From Acanthochromis polyacanthus (lineage: Eukaryota > Chordata > Actinopteri > Pomacentridae): a stretch of 64,000 bases of DNA. The DNA is taken from positions 1,169,630-1,233,629 of the forward strand of contig NC_067124.1 of NCBI RefSeq assembly GCF_021347895.1. Reading direction: 5' to 3'. Of this stretch, positions 62,736 through 64,000 are shown piece after piece. The notes beneath the pieces were generated by a model, which searched no databases, had not been told where the DNA came from, and saw nothing but the letters and a program-made list of their open reading frames with translations. The position numbers were made by a program, and so were the translations under genes. The first letter of the stretch is position 1, and each line of letters opens with the position of its first letter.

Positions 62736-63740
62736 GGAGGTGTCAGGCCAGCAGCAGCTGGGCCTAATTGAGCATGATTCTGTGGTTTTGTTGTGTATGC
62801 TTTTCTCCCTCTCTCTCTCTAGGTGTGGCTCAGCAGGCAGGAGTGGCAACAGGTGTTCTTTATTCAATCATGATCGCTGGGCGGGGAAGCAGCTGAGAGC
62901 AGCTCATCAGATCATCACCATCTCCTTCATAAGCAGATGCTGCCTGCTCCTCAGCGCCGGATCGTAGCAATAGCAACATCCATTCCTTCACCGGTTCAGC
63001 CGTCCCAGTTCCTGCCTCGCCACAGCCACCAGCTACGTATCGTCTGCTCGTTTGAGGAAGTTCGGCAGAGACGTTTCGGCCATCCGGCGTTTCTCCCACA
63101 CATCGATGGTTGCCTTTGTTCCAACTACGTTTCTTCTGCCGTTGCTTGAGGAAGTTCGGCAGACACATTCCTGTTGATTCGGCGTCCCTTTAATACATCG
63201 ATGGTTGCTCCGCTCCTGCAACCATATGGACTGTCGACCGACTACAAACCATCAATCAGCCCTGGAACCCAGTCCGAGCATCCCGTTTCTTCCGTTGTTA
63301 AGTACTGAGAGAAAAACTAATTGTTTGCCTGAGTTGAGTAACGTTAACCTGCGTAGTAGTAGTTGAGATGAGACAGCTGGTTGTCAGAGCAGAGCATTAT
63401 TGAGAGAGAGCAAGTTAGTATTGTTCATTTCTGTGTGTTAACTTCACTATAAGTATTCTTGAGATTTAGTGACATTGGAAGCGCTAGGAGATTAGCTTTG
63501 TTGGTGAAATGTATGTAATTCTTGTTGAGGAATTTAGTTTGGAGTTTATTTCTCTGGTGATTAGTTCTCTGAGCCACTAGTCTGCGCAACCTCTGTTTTG
63601 TGTTACACAAGATACTTCCTGTTACTCGTCCCGTTTTGGGATTTGTAGTTCGTTGCAAGATTCATTAAATTTCATTCATTTAAAAACTTATTGTCTGTCG
63701 TTTCCTGCACCTGAGCTCCTCCATTTACCCTAACAGGAGG
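62736..63740 (+). mobile_element. solo LTR with 5-bp target duplication
   Basis: The 995-bp segment 62741-63735 starts TGTCAGGCCAGCAG and ends CATTTACCCTAACA, the TG..CA form with TGTYAGG inverted ends. It is flanked by GGAGG on both sides (62736-62740 and 63736-63740). It is GC-richer than its surroundings and contains a tandem ~85-90-bp duplication marked by two copies of TTGAGGAAGTTCGGCAGA (near 63052 and 63147). An ATTAAA signal lies at 63664-63669. No internal retroviral or Gypsy genes accompany it, so it arose by LTR-LTR recombination. Orientation is taken from the polyadenylation signal. Gypsy or endogenous retrovirus cannot be told apart. Confidence 0.85.
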
Positions 63741-64000
63741 GGTGACAACAAGGAAAGAGATGGAGAACATAGAGGAGTCTGTAGTTGTTGGTGAGCATCC
63801 GACATAGAGCTTAAGAAAGGGAGTTTGGGGAGGGAAGGATAGAAAAGTAGGAAATGCAGGGGGAGGAGGCAGCTGAGGTTAGACTAAGGTAGGGTGCTTT
63901 GGGTTGTTGGATGGGGCGTTTGGATTGCTGTAGAGAGGGCTGGAGCAGGAGCCATGTTATTAACCACGCCTGACGTACACATCAGTGGGGTTACTGCATT

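Larger units (their letters stand above)
61640..64000 (-). mobile_element. tyrosine-recombinase element with inverted termini, running off the window
   Basis: The left terminus (through 61721) and the window end (63959-64000, inverted) share 41 of 42 bases, including AATGCAGTAACCCC, CTGATGTGTACGTCAGG and CGTGGTTAAT. Between them lie minus-strand recombinase fragments (61953-62658) and a candidate ATG at 63955, four bases inside the terminus. A solo LTR (62741-63735) interrupts it. Without the LTR the interior is about 1.24 kb, enough for a recombinase of roughly 330 residues and nothing else. This fits a Crypton-like element, or a DIRS-type element that lost gag and polymerase. The outer boundary on the right is outside the window. 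Confidence 0.6.

Noticed and set aside
62860..63168. 102-residue minus-strand frame as a gene
   Set aside because: Lies in the solo LTR; repeated residues come from the internal LTR duplication.

Overview
The window looks like nuclear DNA of a ray-finned (teleost) fish. It is an AT-rich eukaryotic sequence with one intron-split vertebrate-type gene. Around the gene are Tc1/mariner, PIF/Harbinger and hAT transposons, tRNA-like SINEs with GGAT tails, LINE fragments and many microsatellites, a repeat mix typical of teleosts. No bacterial operon, CRISPR array, rRNA gene or functional tRNA gene was seen.

The only host gene I can support is a plus-strand NADP-dependent malic enzyme (best call me1, alternative me3). 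Eleven consecutive coding exons lie between 14915 and 51408. They are joined by GT-AG introns whose phases all agree, and they encode the last ~450 residues including the stop. The N-terminal ~120 residues (which hold the catalytic Tyr) are not visible, so the first 14.9 kb is intron or upstream sequence. Two introns are very large, 17683-32549 and 32654-47564 (~14.9 kb each). The enzyme decarboxylates malate to pyruvate and makes NADPH. The metal ligands, the catalytic Lys, the dinucleotide-binding glycine motif and the Ser/Lys residues typical of NADP users are all present.

Layout: 140-447 is a palindromic MITE with a 9-bp target duplication and a telomere-like core. 8780-9155, 11600-11890 and 15038-15415 are copies of one interspersed family. 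14915-17682 holds the first two visible exons. The 17683-32549 intron contains a Harbinger relic (21599-23074), a LINE fragment, a 1.7-kb hAT element (27794-29498) and a nearly intact Tc1 element (30842-32471). The 32654-47564 intron contains a second Tc1 (35427-37266) with a hAT MITE nested in its transposase, a full SINE and two Tc1-type MITEs. 47565-51408 holds the remaining eight exons and the 3' end. 51409-61600 is 3' UTR and then intergenic sequence, with a symmetric microsatellite and a microRNA-like hairpin at 55989-56056.

The right edge (about 61650 to beyond 64000) is the most unusual part. A decayed tyrosine-recombinase reading frame on the minus strand sits between near-identical inverted terminal sequences, and it is interrupted by a 995-bp solo LTR with a 5-bp target duplication. 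Without the LTR the interior is only about 1.24 kb, too short for a reverse transcriptase. The element is therefore either a compact recombinase-only (Crypton-like) transposon with inverted termini or a deletion derivative of a DIRS-type retroelement.
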